Counted from the first letter of the stretch, positions 1 to 10,963 are shown. The stretch: DNA of 64,000 nucleotides from Cladorhizidae sp. MBARI D1340-BT2 (GCA_028752905.1 JAQNBH010000003.1:2437609-2501608), one strand, 5' to 3'. Translations and numbers: made by a program. Notes: a model not told the origin generated them from the sequence alone.

Positions 1-510
1 CACGTATACAAGACACAATATGCCTAAGGGGAACCTCGGGTTTATGTATCTTAGGGAGCCCATAAATCAGTGGTGGTCTACTTCCAGTGTCCCTAATTCT
101 ATTGTATAATGCAGTTGTTATTTCTCCTGTCTTCTCCATATTCTTTAACACATGATTCACCTTGATTTCCTGTACCTTGGTAGGATCCTTCTTCAGTATT
201 CCATATGTTTGGTTTCCAGCATTCCCGTCAACTTTGAAATGTACCTGTCCTCGGAACTGTTGTCTTCCCTTTTGTCTGCTGGTAAGATTACATGCTCTTC
301 CATCTTATTCAGTTCTCCAAGGGCCTTTCTCTGTTCCTTCATCAGGTCGTCCTTTGGTTTTCTTGCTTTTCTCAAAATTCCACATATTCTTCCTCGAAGC
401 TTGTTATCCTCCAGCTTGCTGGCTATCTCTTCCACTTTAACTATGGTATCCATCAGAGGTAGACTCTTTGGAGCATGGACAAAGTGATAGTTGTGGGAGG
501 AAGCCACCAT
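1..510 (-). pseudogene. Penelope-like element reverse transcriptase, N-terminal fragment (frameshifted, runs off the left edge)
   Basis: On the minus strand this reads as the region before and at the start of a Penelope-like (PLE) RT. A segment with APKSLP, then KARKPKDDL, KALGEL and PADK corresponds to the PLE linker that usually reads like APKxIP...ARxP...LKADKG. A different frame (about 210 down to 1) continues with ILKKDPTK and YGLPKIHKP, a motif typical of PLE RTs, followed by PLRHIVS. The frame change near 195-215 and a stop after residues MEY show that it is broken. The catalytic YxDD region would lie beyond the left edge. The family assignment rests on the remembered motif order, not on a search. 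It abuts a hAT relic, and a single open frame (672-193) spans both by accident. Confidence 0.6.
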
Positions 511-1118
511 CTTGGACCAGGCCAAAAGACAGAAGGAACTTCTAGTGAAGGAAGCATTGCACATCAGCCTAGCACCAAAGTGTGAGCGGTTCAATCGAGA
601 CTGTGGAATGGACTTGCCTGGATGCTGGGGAGTTACTCCGAAGTCATCGACGTTTTCAAGAAGGTCCAACACCAGTTCTCTCCAGGAAAAACTGTATCAT
701 CCAAGGACTGAACAGTAGCATCAACAAGGGAAGATCAACGAGAGGTCAAGCTGCTCTGCCTGAAGTGTTTGCTGGGCTTTCGATACTTGTGGTAGAGCGA
801 AATCAAGCTGCAATGGTAGGCGTTTTTCAGAGGGTACCATGGATTCCAAGAGCTTCTGGCTCGTGGGATATCTCGTAGATGTTGCCAATGGTGATTACAA
901 TTTCAGAATAACTTGCTTTGACTACTTTGACACACTTCTCATGTGCCAGCCAGCATGTGTCAGATGGCTTGATCACTTTCAATTCTGGAGTTCAATCTGT
1001 ACCACTTCAGACACTCGCTTGTTTAGCGGGAGTTGTGAAATGCTTCCAATGAGGGGTCAATGTTTTGTAAACATGAGCAATTCCAAGAGTATTGTTGGCA
1101 TCTCGCACACAAGCCAGT

Positions 1119-1472
1119 TGCAGTAGTGACAATGGCAGCAACTGCAGTAAGTGGTAGTGGCAGCATCTGCAGTAAGTGGTAGTGGCAGCATCTGCAGTAA
1201 GTAACAGTGGCAGCATCTGCAGTAAGTAACAATGACAACAACTGCAGTAAGTGACAGTGGCAGCATCTGCAGTAAGTAACAATGACAACAACTGCAGTAA
1301 GTGACAGTGGCAGCATCTGCAGTAAGTGACAGTGGCAGCATCTGCAGTAAGTAACAATGACAACAACTGCAGTAAGTGATAGTGGCAGCAACTGCAGTAA
1401 GTGGCAGTGGCAGCAACTGCAGTAAGTGGCAATGGACTGCAGTAAGTGGCAATGGCAGCTACTGCAGTGAAT
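1119..1472. repeat. 24-bp minisatellite inside the hAT pseudogene
   Basis: About 14 imperfect units of roughly 24 bp, built on CTGCAGTAAGTGGCAGTGGC, with CAGCATCTG and CAACAACTG variants. On the minus strand, units read as CHCHLLQL, the same residues as the conserved CHCHLLQLACV segment of the hAT protein, and the array runs directly into LLQLACV at its left end. The unit is a multiple of three, so the hAT frame stays open across the array. Confidence 0.85.
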
Positions 1473-1730
1473 AGAACTTGTAGACTTTTGCTCTTAACAT
1501 TCGATGCGAGTAGAATGGCTGGTCTCTGCACCAATCTTCTTCAATGGAACTAGCCCCAGAAAGCATTCCAACGGTACACCATCTTCCTCCCAGTGGCAAA
1601 ACACAGACAATTCTTCTATATATATTGGTTTTGTCTGTGCACTCGTCTGCCTTTTGAAGATGCTTCAGAATGCACTCCTCCCACCTCCAATGATTCGATG
1701 AATTCAACCTCTGCCACTCTTGATGTGTAC

Positions 1731-1932
1731 ACGCATTTCTTGTTGTAGTTTCTAAGGATTGCTGCAAACATTGGCTGCCACATCGAACCATCAAATCAAC
1801 CAGCTTCTCAAATTTATTAGATCATGCAACACGCATTTCTTGTTGTAGTTTCTAAGGATTGCTGCAAACATTGGCTGCCACATCGAACCATCAAATCAAC
1901 CAGCTTCTCGAATTTATTAGATCGTGCAACAT
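1731..1932. repeat. Tandem duplication of about 102 bp in the hAT pseudogene
   Basis: Two near-identical copies (from about 1,731 and 1,833) starting ACACGCATTTCTTGTTGTAG and ending near TTTATTAGATC. They differ at a few positions (for example CTCAAATT versus CTCGAATT). Each copy encodes, on the minus strand, LVDLMVRCGSQCLQQSLE. The length duplicates part of one hAT segment and disrupts it. Confidence 0.85.
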
Positions 1933-2036
1933 TTTCTTTCGTAAGAAAATGAGTCGGACACTTCACTGCAGCTCTGTCCTTAGCCCTTTGGTGAGCTCCA
2001 ACATTCTGAGTAGCAGTGCAAGTGTTCCACCTTTGG

Positions 2037-3927
2037 CTGCTCTTTAGCTGCCACCAGAGCTTGAGCTGCATGGATATGGAAGTCACTTCTCGCATGAGCT
2101 TTCATTCTTTCTTAGCTGCTCTTTAGCTGCCACCAGAGCCTCAGCTGCATGAATATGGCAGTCACTCTTGCATGAGCTTTCATTCTTTCTTAGCTGCTCT
2201 TTAAGCTGCCACCAGAGCCTCAGCTGCATGAATATGGCAGTCACTCTTGCATGAGCTTTCATTCTTTCTTAGCTGCTCTTTAAGCTGCCACCAGAGCTTG
2301 AGCTGCATGAATATGGCAGTCACTCTTGCATGAGCTTTCATTCTTTCTTAGCTGCTCTTTAAGCTGCCACCAGTGCTTGAGCTGCATGGATATGGAAGTC
2401 ACTTCTCGCATGAGCTTTCATTCTTTCTTAGCTGCTCTTTAGCTGTCACCAGAGCTTGAGCTGCATGAATATGGCAGTCACTCTTGCATGAGCTTTCATT
2501 CTTTCTTAGCTGCTCTTTAAGCTGCCACCAGAGCTTGAGCTGCATGAATATGGCAGTCACTCTTGCATGAGCTTTCATTCTTTCTTAGCTGCTCTTTAAG
2601 CTGCCACCAGCGCTTGAGCTGCATGGATATAGAAGTCACTTCTCGCATGAGCTTTCATTCTTTCTTAGCTGCTCTTTAGCTGCCACCAGAGCTTGAGCTG
2701 CATGAATATGGCAGTCACTCTTGCATGAGCTTTCATTCTTTCTTAGCTGCTCTTTAAGCTGCCACCAGAGCTTGAGCTGCATGGATATGGCAGTCACTCT
2801 TGCATGAGCTTTCATTCTTTCTTAGCTGCTCTTTAAGCTACCACCATCGCTTGAGCTGCATGAATATGGCAGTCACTCTTGCATGAGCTTTCATTCTTTC
2901 TTAGCTGCTCTTTAAGCTGCCACCAGAGCTTGAGCTGCATGAATATGGCAGTCACTCTTGCATGAGCTTTCATTCTTTCTTAGCTGCTCTTTAAGCTGCC
3001 ACCAGAGCTTGAGCTGCATGAATATGGCAGTCACTCTTGCATGAGCTTTCATTCTTTCTTAGCTGCTCTTTAAGCTACCACCAGCGCTTGAGCTGCATGG
3101 ATATGGAAGTCACTTCTCGCATGAGCTTTCATTCTTTCTTAGCTGCTCTTTAGCTGCCACCAGAGCTTGAGCTGCATGAATATGGCAGTCACTCTTGCAT
3201 GAGCTTTCATTCTTTCTTAGCTGCTCTTTAAGCTGCCACCAGAGCTTGAGCTGCATGAATATGGCAGTCACTCTTGCATGAGCTTTCATTCTTTCTTAGC
3301 TGCTCTTTAAGCTGCCACCAGCGCTTGAGCTGCATGGATATGGAAGTCACTTCTCGCATGAGCTTTCATTCTTTCTTAGCTGCTCTTTAGCTGCCACCAG
3401 AGCTTGAGCTGCATGAATATGGCAGTCACTCTTGCATGAGCTTTCATTCTTTCTTAGCTGCTCTTTAAGCTGCCACCAGAGCTTGAGCTGCATGAATATG
3501 GCAGTCACTCTTGCATGAGCTTTCATTCTTTCTTAGCTGCTCTTTAAGCTGCCACCAGAGCTTGAGCTGCATGAATATGGCAGTCACTCTTGCATGAGCT
3601 TTCATTCTTTCTTAGCTGCTCTTTAAGCTACCACCAGCGCTTGAGCTGCATGGATATGGAAGTCACTTCTCGCATGAGCTTTCATTCTTTCTTAGCTGCT
3701 CTTTAGCTGCCACCAGAGCTTGAGCTGCATGAATATGGCAGTCACTCTTGCATGAGCTTTCATTCTTTCTTAGCTGCTCTTCAAGCTGCCACCAGAGCTT
3801 GAGCTGCATGAATATGGCAGTCACTCTTGCATGAGCTTTCATTCTTTCTTAGCTGCTCTTTAAGCTGCCACCAGAGCTTGAGCTGCATGAATATGGCAGT
3901 CACTCTCGCATGAGCTTTCATTTTTCC
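2037..3927. repeat. 79-bp minisatellite with higher-order pattern
   Basis: About 24 units of 78-80 bp containing TTAGCTGCTCTTTAAGCTGC and GCATGAGCTTTCATTCTTTC. Two unit types alternate: type A (GAATATGGCAGTCACTCTTGC-like) and type B (GGATATGGAAGTCACTTCTC-like, also with one base fewer in TCTTTAGC). Reading left to right, B occurs at about units 1, 5, 8, 14, 17 and 21. The minus strand reads as KMKAHARVTAI...MQLKLWWQLKEQLRKN and, in another frame, as CKSDCHIHAAQALVAA. That is the stretch just after the TTF zinc-finger motif in ZNF862-like hAT proteins, so the unit derives from that coding region. Confidence 0.85.
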
Positions 3928-4199
3928 CCCGACTGCTTTCTTCCTATTTTTGAAAGGTTTTGTGGCCCACGCTGCAGACCAGACTTGCAAAAGGCACCAT
4001 CGCTATCCTCGGCATAATACGACCAACTGAAATCCTTCTCCCAGCTCTTGTCTTCGTGGGTACAGAAGAGCCCTGTTTATTTCAATTGGTGCACACTTCC
4101 TTTGAAGGTGGAGATCTGGGACTAGATGACTCATGGTCGGAGCTTTCTGTTCCACTATCTTCACTATCACCTCTTCTCAAGGCTTGAGAAGTAAGACTG

Positions 4200-4895
4200 A
4201 GTATCCATTTTGCAGAGATTAAATTGAGGGCAAATCAGCTGGTGAGGTTTCATAATGGTTGAGAGAGAGGCAGTGGGAAAGAATGAGGGAGATGAAAGAA
4301 GTGGCAAACTTGCGAAGGAGTGTGTGTGTGTGTGTGTGTGTGGTGTGTGTGTGTGTGTGTGATAGCATGTGACTGCAAGAAAGTGCATGCAACACAGACA
4401 TGACCAAATAAGGTAATGACACATTAGTGACATGGAGGGCACTTATTTTTATCTTCAGTGGGGAAGGGGAACATGACATAATTTGAGTACGTTCTATTTT
4501 TATAGCTGCTGATTCTGACGATATAGTTTTGTAGTCATTTCACAAGTTACTATCTTTATATCTGCTGACTGCAGTGGAGGGAAGTTCAGCAAATTTTCAC
4601 CTCCCTACACTTACTATGATGGCTTCAGCAGATTTTAGAAAAAGTGCATCGTAGTAAATATAAGGTACAGCAAACTACCTATGGGTGAAAACTTTCGCAC
4701 TCCACATGGAAGGGTGCACATATCCCCCTCCCGCACCCTCCCCCATGTGATACTGGTTCAGACCCTTTCTCCCATACCCCAAGTTCTTCCGCCATACCAC
4801 TTGGCTAAGTTTCTGTATACAGGCTGTTAATGTCTGTGTGGGTGTATTTTAACACCAGAATAATGTCTGCCTCACTTGTGTAATGTTCATCTTCC
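4200..4895. other. Intergenic, with (TG)n microsatellite
   Basis: A (TG)n tract with one interruption lies at about 4,321-4,362, next to a purine-rich stretch. I see no convincing coding sequence before the exon candidate at 4,904. Confidence 0.6.
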
Positions 4896-4903
4896 TTATG
4901 TAG

Positions 4904-4987
4904 GCCACCGACCCGGTGGGAGTGGCCAGGGAGTACAGGGACATTGCCTACCAGGCCTACCTCAGCAGGTTACCTTCAGTGGAGAGC
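4904..4987 (+). CDS. Orphan exon candidate, unknown gene
   Basis: A pyrimidine-rich run ending ATGTAG precedes an open stretch that reads ATDPVGVAREYRDIAYQAYL and then SR. It either ends at a GT donor after CTCAGCAG (4,968) or continues LPSVES to a TAA stop at about 4,990. It is locally GC-rich, unlike its surroundings, and the residue composition looks like real protein. I do not recognise the protein, and no partner exons were found on this strand. It could be a terminal exon of a gene whose other exons lie off the left edge, or a processed relic. Confidence 0.3.
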
Positions 4988-4989
4988 TA

Positions 4990-5640
4990 ACAGTAGACCT
5001 ACAGATAGCTAGCTACATAGTTTGTTTCAAGGTGAGCAGCTTTATCTCCATGGTAAATAATCGCTTGTTTGTGTTATGGATATGTTACAGATTCACCGTT
5101 AACCTTTGATGTATGGGTTGAGTAGTAAAAACAGGTGTGGTTATTGTCTTGTGGTTCTATGCATAGAGGCGCAGTCTATACATAGAGGCGCGGTCTATAC
5201 ACATGGGGGAGTTTATATAAGACCTTGCTATAGGTATCCAGATACCTATCTCAGCTTCATTACATGCCAGTGGTAGGTATATACTACACATCTAATGTAG
5301 GTAGCCATCTGCTACAGTTTCCACGGGCCACAAGAAGCTTACCTGGGCAGCTGGCCCTGTTACTTCTATGTCCATGTCACTTTAGGAGGAAGAGGAGGAT
5401 GTATGATGGAGAATGTTTGTCTATTTGCACACGCACAACAAAACATTCCCTCAACTTTAACTTGTTTGGGGGATGGGGTGAGTTCCAGTGATGGAAGAGG
5501 GATAGTCTCCATGAACTAAGTCTAATATATGTGACTGGTTTGCTTCACTGGGAGAGACTAGGAGTGACATATTTAATAGACATTACCAAAACGTTCTCTT
5601 AAATTTCCCTTCCCACTGGCTGAGGTGCCACACGGCCACA
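4990..5640. other. Intergenic, no gene recognised
   Basis: Short duplicated motifs are present (two copies of CATAGAGGCGC near 5,164-5,192). I see no coding signal. Confidence 0.5.
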
Positions 5641-6108
5641 ACTCTTGCTCCAAGGCACTGCAGCTATGGTGCCACTCCTCTTGCTCCAAGACACTGCAGC
5701 TATGGTGTCACTCCTCTTGCTCCAAGACACTGCAGCTATGGTGCCACTCCTCTTGCTCCAAGACACTGCAGCTATGGTGCCACTCCTCTTGCTCCAAGAC
5801 ACTGCAGCTATGGTGCCACTCCTCTTGCTCCAAGACACTGCAGCTATGGTGTCACTCCTCTTACTCCAAGACACTGCAGCTATGGTGTCACTCCTCTTGC
5901 TCCAAGACACTGCAGCTATGGTGCCACTCCTCTTGCTCCAAGACACTGCAGCTATGGTGTCACTCCTCTTGCTCCAAGACACTGCAGCTATGGTGCCACT
6001 CCTCTTGCTCCAAGACACTGCAGCTATGGTGTCACTCCTCTTGCTCCAAGACACTGCAGCTATGGTGTCACTCCTCTTGCGCTCCAAGGCACTACAACTA
6101 CGGTGTAG
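5640..6108. repeat. 36-bp minisatellite
   Basis: About 13 units of exactly 36 bp containing GCTATGGTGCCACTCCTCTT then GCTCCAAGACACTGCA. Units alternate between GGTGCCACT and GGTGTCACT. Because 36 is a multiple of 3 and the unit lacks stops, three frames stay open (for example LQDTAAMVPLLL repeats). These are not treated as genes. Confidence 0.9.
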
Positions 6109-6109
6109 T

Positions 6110-7430
6110 TTGTCCCACTGTCTGGATGGTTTCACAGTTCACATGTGCAGGGGTGGAAGGTGGCTAGAGAGTGTTTGTTATGTGTATTCTGTGGGAACTT
6201 CGACATGTAGCTGAATAAATATAGACAACACATTACTCTTGCAGAATTACACTCCCACAAATATTAGCCAGCTCAGCTGATTTGGGCAAGTTCCACTGCA
6301 GAGGTCAAGGAGGCATTACCTTATTCACTGGAAGTGCGAGCTGTTTTAATTCTGCAGACCTTTTTTGCAATAAGGATAGCCATGGTCGGATAAGTGGTGG
6401 GTGTGTGGGTATTTGCTACTCGAGCAGAATGCTTACTAAACTATTCATTATGAGTCATCTCCTCAATAGACTAACTGGCTGTTCACTTCATCTTTGTGTG
6501 TGTGTGTGTGAGAAATGGAGTCGTTGCTATATATATAGATGGGCTGAAGATAATTGACTTTTACTTTTTCAGAATTAAAGTAGTCTTTGGGAAAGTTGGA
6601 AGCTCGATTTTTAATATGTGGCAGACCTTACATTCTTAATCATATGCCACACGCAACTGCGAGAGCCAATGCTGAAGAAAACGCTGTCGGTCCAAAGATG
6701 GCATCTGGTCATTTTTCAATAAAACGTGTTTCTCAGCGAACTCCCGGTAGAACAACTTTCTAATTAAGTTTAAGAGGATATATAATAAAGTAATAACCAA
6801 ATAAATCAGAAATGACAAGTATTGATATAATTATAGCATAAACTAATTTATAAAAACCCGAAGATGGTACCTATTAACAATGAGCACTAATGGTCATTGA
6901 GATATACACGAGATTTACATTGTGTCATTGTACAGCAGTCCCTTCCCTGTGTGGTCTTGGTCCTGCAAACGGTATTTTTTTAAACTCTGTATATGCCCCT
7001 GTAATAAACGGTTACAAATTACACTTAAAAAAATAGGGGGAAATGCTATTGTGAAGGTATTCCAGTTATCACAAGAATGTTTGAAAGAGAAGAGAATGGG
7101 TTTCTATGTAATAGTTCTTTAGGTAGTTGTTCCAAGAGGTGATAAAGCTAGGCACAAGAGAAAGTTTGAATGCCTCTCTTCTAGCATATGGTTGTCTTGA
7201 TGGGTGTCAACGGTGGGTGATCCTCCCCAGATGGGCTATCAAGATGAGAGTTTTAAAATATATTTTTATTGCTCTCCAGAGCTAGAGCCATGTGAATGGA
7301 TGTCACAGCACAGTTGATTTACATAACACGAAACAAGACCAATTATTCTCCAGAAAGAAGTTATTATTCTAGCATTATTATTCTAGCATTATTATTCTAG
7401 CATTATTCTCAAATGCTCAAACATAAATTA
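6110..7430. other. Intergenic, weak exon-like stretch only
   Basis: A short open segment at about 6,290-6,390 (+) reads STAEVKEALPYSLEVRAVLI and has AG- and GT-like edges, but it has no identity or partner exons. There is a (GT)n tract at about 6,497-6,511 and four tandem copies of ATTATTCTAGC at about 7,360-7,405. The rest is AT-rich without visible genes. Confidence 0.4.
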
Positions 7431-7439
7431 TGCTACGAT

Positions 7440-8420
7440 AATCCGGCAGGGCCTACTTGGGAGTATGGTGATAGGAAGCTAAGGGGTAATGTTCAGTTAG
7501 AGAAGATGGCAGAAGAGTGAGTTGGGAAGATGACTTAGATGAGCAGAATGAATGGGCAGGTGGAAGTAGACGGGAAAAGTGGGGAAGCTTCTAGTGATAC
7601 CTAGCATGGAGCCAAAGTGTCTGAACTGGAGTACATAATGCTTGCAAGAAGTTGGAGTCCGTGCAGATGAGAGTGGGTAGGAGATCATTGGGGGAAAGTT
7701 ATACAGTAGCAGGAAGGGAGATATGTGGTAGAGGTAGGTGGAGGAGAGGAGGGAAGAGATGAAGGTTTTGTTTGGTAAGAGATTGAAGGAGTTGGAACAG
7801 AGCAGATGGTGAAAATAGTTTTAAATAAACTAAGAGGATGGAGGAATCGGATGGTGAGAAGAAATGAGATATTGAGGATGAGTTAAACAATGAGATTGGG
7901 TCAGTACGTAAGTGGAAGGAAAGATGAAGGTGAGCCAATAAGAAGGATTGGGAGGAGGAAGTAAACGGCAAGCGTAGGCTGAAGTTGTATAAATTGGCAA
8001 AGAATGGTGGAGAGGTGTATATGCAAGGTCCATGCAGGGTCAGGAGGTGAGGTTCCAATTCTGAGGACTGCATCAGCTGGGTTGTTAGAGGATAAGAAGA
8101 TATGTGGGTGAGAGATGTATCATGTGTGATAGTGGAGCAGGGGAAGATGTGGGACATTTCTTGATGATGTGCAGGGAATTTGAGAGGTTTGGCTGGTACT
8201 GGTGGATGAGGTGTGCAGAATTGTAGGGGCTGGATGAATGTAGAAGAGGTGTGGTAAGGATATGGAAAGGTGGCATTGCTGTTGGTAAGGTATGGAGGGA
8301 GTAAGTGATGTGGTGATGGAGGAGGTGGGCGAGTGTGTTATGTATTGGTAGAGAAGTGGTGGCAGAGAAAAGAACTTGTGGCGAGCTGAGGAATGATCTT
8401 TGGTCCCCTCCCCTCCCCCC
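7440..8420 (+). pseudogene. Non-LTR retrotransposon RT C-terminal relic
   Basis: The plus strand carries KKLESVQMRVGRRSLG at about 7,640, then REEMKVLFGKRLKELEQSRW, then TASAGLLEDKKI at about 8,060-8,100, followed by RCIMCDSGAGEDVGHFLMMC and REFERFG (about 8,115-8,195). The last block is the Cys-Cys-His-Cys motif found after the RT domain of many LINE-like elements (C-x2-C...H-x4-C). Several in-frame stops and shifts lie between the blocks, so it is dead. The DNA is strongly purine-rich on this strand, which makes stop-poor but meaningless open frames on the other. Confidence 0.6.
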
Positions 8421-8429
8421 TCCTTGAGC

Positions 8430-9220
8430 AGCTGGACTATTGCAACTATTATATGTACTGCTGATAGAAAGAGATGACTCGACAAACTTTTGAGTGCTTA
8501 GTAACTTTCTGCAGTATCATTACACAGCTATTTCCACACTCATTAATATTCTGGACAAATATATACACCTTGTGAAGTATGAAGGTTGATTACAGGATCA
8601 CCCAAAGCAGGACTCCAGTGAGTTAATCTCTTCCTGCAGCAGTGACAACAACACAAGCTGTGCTAGTGCATGCAGTAAAGAAGTAGCCGAGTGCTTTCTC
8701 TACCTTCCAACAGTTTGAAGTCATGGAGACCAGGTGTAATTAGAGTGTTGCAGCCCTAGGTAATGATCAACTTCTCTAAAATATTGGAAGATGAAAACTA
8801 TGAAGTGACTAGATCAGGGAAGCGATGTCGTCATGGAGGAGTGCACTGTCCAGCCAAGATCTGCTACAGAGTACAAAATTGTTCATGGTTGAGGTAATGC
8901 ATGAAACACAACAATCTCTTTACAACTCCAAACTTGAGAGTTTCCATTGGCATTCACTATAGTTGTCCCTGATATATATATAGTCCAGAACAGATTTTTA
9001 GACTGTTTCGTGTTCTCTACAGACCACAAAACTGCTTCTGCATCCATTGTGATACTAACTTCCTCCCACATGAAATTTTTTGAGAGCATAACAAGCTGTT
9101 TGAGAAAGTAATTTCTATGTCTGCATCTCCCTCGACTCGATCTGCTTAGTCGTGCACTTCATCTGAACCTCTAATAGGCTAGAATGACCCCAAATTACTG
9201 TGTCATTAACATTAAGTACA
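8430..9220. other. Intergenic, no gene recognised
   Basis: Mixed-composition DNA with only short open frames. No family motif seen on either strand. Confidence 0.4.
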
Positions 9221-9224
9221 TGTA

Positions 9225-9733
9225 CAGTAGGATGTCAGTTATCCGGACTCCAGTTATCCGGAAACTTCAGGTAACCAGACATACACTGTACATGTACAGT
9301 ACAGTGTACATGTACTTTGGTCCCAAGCAACAATCATCACATTAGGGTACTAATCAACACATGATCTGCATGTGCTGAGATGCAGCTGCTCATTTCTTGC
9401 TAGGTAAGCTCACATGATCTGCATGTGCTGAGATGAAACTGTCCTGCTGTACCTGGAACAGCAACCTCATGTACCCATGAATGCTACAGTGCTAATTAAT
9501 GGCCTTTTCATGGAAGCAGTGAAGAAGAGATATGAAACACAAAAACAGACAAAATTCAGTGATTACATGCACTGTAAACATGACTAATGCACATTATACA
9601 TGTGTACATTCACTCTTTTAACATAATATTCGTGTACACATTTGTGTACAACTAGTGACTTCAATTATCCAGAAATTTCAGTTATCCAGACGCCTTCCGG
9701 TCCCAACCTGTCCGGATAACTGACATCCTACTG
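9225..9733. mobile_element. pogo/Tigger-type MITE, 509 bp
   Basis: The left end is CAGTAGGATGTCAGTTATCC and the right end is its inverted copy (GGATAACTGACATCCTACTG), flanked by TA on both sides (9,223-9,224 and 9,734-9,735), as expected for Tc1/mariner-pogo elements. Subterminal repeats of AGTTATCCGG or AGTTATCCAG occur near each end. Two copies of CACATGATCTGCATGTGCTG (one with a changed flank) and palindromic TGTACATGTACA-type runs lie inside. It has no coding capacity, so it is non-autonomous. The core GTCAGTTATCCGGA is shared with ends at 46.9 kb and 63.6 kb. Confidence 0.85.
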
Positions 9734-9735
9734 TA

Positions 9736-9825
9736 GTCCCTTTTTTTTAATTTTAAATTTTTAAAATTTTTTATTTTATTTTTATTTTTTATTATTGTTA
9801 TTAATTTATTTAATTATTAAATATC
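9736..9825. repeat. AT-rich low-complexity tract
   Basis: T-rich then TTTATT/TTAATT-rich sequence directly after the MITE. Confidence 0.7.
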
Positions 9826-9918
9826 GGACAAGGCTTCACGTTTAGTTTATAGAACCCCCTTCCCCTCAAGTTCAAAAGTTCATGTGAATCATGATGCTTA
9901 TGCAGTAACATACAGTGA

Positions 9919-10076
9919 TTAAGTCACTCTTGTGTCATTGAGTTTCAATCGTTCTAGAGCAGAAAAGCTGTGCTCAGCTGATGAAGTGGTGACTGGAACA
10001 GTGAGATCTTTCTGGATTGCAATACCATCTGGAACCAGATTTCTCCATGTCACCATACAACTTCGTTTTATAGAAA
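9919..10076 (-). pseudogene. hAT transposase C-terminal dimerisation region relic
   Basis: The minus strand reads IQKDLTVPVTTSSAEHSFSA and then LERLKLNDTRV before a stop. PVTTSSAERSFSALxRLK is the hallmark of the hAT C-terminal dimerisation domain. The rest of the transposase is not recognisable upstream, so this is a fragment. It appears distinct from the ZNF862-like copy at 0.5-4.2 kb. Confidence 0.6.
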
Positions 10077-10963
10077 GTGTATTTGTTTGCTGTTGCTAGG
10101 GAACCACCCTGATTTCTTAACAACAACTGGGTGTTACCACCCAGCACCATCTGGTGACATGAGAACTGATGGAGACCTAGACTCTTTGAAGTAATCGGGC
10201 CTTATCGGCATGCACACTTCAAGCACACAACTCATCACACATGTAGCCCTATTCCATTGGTCCACTTTGATTAACCATGGTCATGTCCATTGGAGGAAAG
10301 CCTGGCTATTTACTTCCTCTGGATAACCACTTCTGTCTTAGTTAACTTGTGTTGCCAATATACCTATTTAGTATTCTCTTGTCTTGTTGGTTGTGGACAT
10401 AAGTCAAATCTAGTGAGAGCATCAGTCCGTAGCCATGCAGTTAGGAGACGAGTGCACTCTAACATCTGGTGGCAACGAAATCAATTCGAGCCTAAGCCAT
10501 TGCTGATAGCTAAATTCATTAGACGTGATCATAGATAGAAGTTCATGTGCTTTCAGTTGTCGAGTGTCTCGTTTGGTTGCAACGCTTTGTAAAGAAAGTG
10601 ATTTGCGAATTGTTGACAAGTGCATCAGTACAAAATGTAGTAATAGAACACCAGCTACCCAAGAGGAATAATTGATCCGGCTAAACTATGGGCCTAGACA
10701 TGGTGAAAGTGACAACTCCAACTCATGCAAGGACCACCGGCCCCACTCTTAGGAAATGACAGACAAACCTCACCCAGAGGATGGGTCATAGGACACAGTC
10801 ACCACCGATATGGTGATGCAGTTACTGATGCAACAATCCACCCTACAGCCCAATAAGCCGAGCCACAGAAGCAACGTTAGGAATGAGAAGACCTTGCAAG
10901 AGTTATACTGCAAAAGAGGGAACGAGCTGAGGCAGAGAGGAGAGGACAATTACGACTTGAAAC

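Larger units (their letters stand above)
540..4190 (-). pseudogene. ZNF862/KIAA1586-like hAT transposase-derived gene, broken and swollen by internal minisatellites
   Basis: Read from right to left on the minus strand, the pieces follow the usual order of ZNF862-like hAT proteins. There is a TTF-type zinc-finger region (about 4,190-3,930) with EDSDGAFCK and TKPFKNRKKAV then KMKAHA. Next come a helical stretch with AKDRAAVKC, NVARSNKFEKLVDLM and GSQCLQQSLETTTRNA (about 2,095-1,735), and the RNase H-fold start with ADECTD (about 1,640). The motif CHCHLLQLACV lies at about 1,470-1,080, followed by NNTLGIAHVYKTL. KPSDTCWLAHEKCVKVVKAS and HEPEALGI are at about 1,000-840, and a degenerate C-terminal part runs to about 540. 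Stops, frameshifts, a 100-bp tandem duplication and two arrays (79-bp and 24-bp) interrupt it, so no full protein can be made. Such genes are abundant in sponges, cnidarians and fish. A different hAT-like dimerisation tail lies at 9.9-10.1 kb and appears to be a separate element. Confidence 0.7.

Noticed and set aside
7699..8157. 152-codon minus-strand Ser/Pro/His-rich frame
   Set aside because: Shadow of purine-rich non-LTR sequence. The RT-tail motif RCIMCDSG...HFLMMC is on the plus strand.
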